From Sphingomonas cannabina (GTDB taxonomy: Bacteria; Pseudomonadota; Alphaproteobacteria; Sphingomonadales; Sphingomonadaceae): DNA of 64,000 nt. The stretch is taken from assembly GCF_021391395.1 (NCBI RefSeq), contig NZ_CP090059.1:2217001-2281000 (forward strand), written 5' to 3'. Numbering within the stretch: the first letter of the stretch is position 1; the number at the start of each line of letters is the position of its first letter. Of the stretch, positions 63,449-64,000 are shown piece after piece. The translations under genes were made by a program, and so were the position numbers. Below the pieces are notes generated by a model. It made no database searches. It had not been told where the DNA came from and saw only the letters and a list, made by a program, of their open reading frames with translations.

Positions 63449-64000
63449 TCTACCTCGACTATCAGGCGACCACGCCGCTCGCGCCCGAAGCGCTGGCGGC
63501 AATGCTGCCCTGGCTCGAATCGCAGCACGCCAATCCGCATTCCGCCCATGCGCCGGGCCGCGCGGCGAAAGCGGCGGTCGAGGTGGCGCGGGACCAAGTG
63601 GCGGCGCTGCTGCCGTCGGGCGGGCGCGTGACCTTCACCAGCGGCGCCACCGAGGCGCTCAACTGGGCGATCAAGGGTACGCGCGGCGGCATCGTCACGA
63701 TCGCGACCGAACATGCCGCGGTACTGGACACCGTCGAGGCGCTGGCACGTGAGGGGCGGCAGGTCACGATCCTGCCGGTGGGCAGCGACGGGCTGGTCGA
63801 TCTCGATCGCGCACGAGAGGCGATCATGCCGGGGACCGGGTTGGTCGCGGCGATGCTGGTCAACAACGAGATCGGCGTGATCCAGCCGATCGCCGAACTC
63901 GCGCGCCTCGCGCACGGCGCGGGTGCGCAGTTCCTGTGCGATGCCGTGCAGGGCTATGGCCGCCTCGCCATCCCCGGCGGCTGCGACATGATCGCCATCT
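63445..64000 (+). CDS. Cysteine desulfurase, second of tandem pair (3' cut by window edge)
   Basis: The 185 visible residues begin MIYLDYQATTPLAPEALAAM, with RVTFTSGATEALNWAIKGTR and ATEHAAVLDTVEAL, the NifS/IscS-type N-terminus. VAAMLVNNEIGVIQPI and QFLCDAVQGYGRL follow, and the PLP lysine and active cysteine lie outside the window. It is coupled to the first desulfurase gene. An Fe-S assembly cluster (SUF or ISC) downstream is likely but not visible. Confidence 0.88.
   Translation, partial: MIYLDYQATTPLAPEALAAMLPWLESQHANPHSAHAPGRAAKAAVEVARDQVAALLPSGGRVTFTSGATEALNWAIKGTRGGIVTIATEHAAVLDTVEALAREGRQVTILPVGSDGLVDLDRAREAIMPGTGLVAAMLVNNEIGVIQPIAELARLAHGAGAQFLCDAVQGYGRLAIPGGCDMIAI

Overview
This 64-kb window is GC-rich chromosomal DNA from an alphaproteobacterium, most likely a member of the Sphingomonadaceae. 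The clues are an exosortase A (XrtA) exopolysaccharide locus of the sphingomonad type, a FecI/FecR/TonB-receptor module, a GTTC-N7-GTTC LexA box, a polyamine pair suited to putrescine and sym-homospermidine, and many palindromic intergenic repeats. No phage, insertion sequence, CRISPR array or rRNA was seen. One tRNA (Asn, GUU) is present. Both window edges cut genes: a CusA/CzcA pump at the left and a cysteine desulfurase at the right.

Layout. 1-7.5 kb: the tail of an RND efflux pump faces a minus-strand regulated-uptake operon (ECF sigma factor, FecR anti-sigma, TonB-dependent transducer, exported FAD oxidoreductase). 7.5-12.1 kb: patatin phospholipase, tRNA-Asn, NAD kinase, MoaA and an EAL-domain protein. 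12.1-12.9 kb: a repeat-rich gap holding a perfect 17 x 11-bp minisatellite inside a dispersed element whose second copy lies at 34.9-35.2 kb. 12.9-21.9 kb: mfd, sdhE, recG, a PilZ protein, tyrS, and an ArsR regulator divergent from an SDR dehydrogenase. 22.1-27.6 kb: a plus-strand run of DOMON-like protein, NamZ-like muramidase, membrane nucleotidyltransferase-like protein, DUF2336 protein and a histidine-kinase-like protein that lacks the phospho-acceptor histidine. 27.7-34.5 kb: gltX-gltA, comEC, lexA, moeA. 35.4-38.7 kb: M17 aminopeptidase, enoyl-CoA hydratase, trxB.

38.7-55.7 kb is the XrtA/PEP-CTERM exopolysaccharide locus. A short minus-strand arm carries two accessory hydrolases and an acyl carrier protein. 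A roughly 15-kb plus-strand array of mostly overlapping genes carries acyl-CoA ligase, PLP decarboxylase, export lipoprotein, chain-length protein, tyrosine-kinase-like ATPase, outer-membrane barrel, ExeA-like ATPase, deacetylase, FemAB-like protein, glycosyltransferase, exosortase A fused to EpsI, and an asparagine-synthase-like amidotransferase. The striking feature is that ligase and decarboxylase, normally separate genes, form one continuous 936-codon frame joined through a palindromic repeat that is itself translated.

55.8-64 kb: MAPEG protein, a deoxyhypusine-synthase-like enzyme and an ornithine-decarboxylase-like enzyme, a PLP dehydratase, ferredoxin-NADP reductase with a small unknown gene, a 55-aa membrane protein, an alpha/beta hydrolase and two tandem cysteine desulfurases, probably the start of an Fe-S assembly locus. 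Most convergent junctions in the window that have a gap contain a palindromic element that could act as a two-way terminator.
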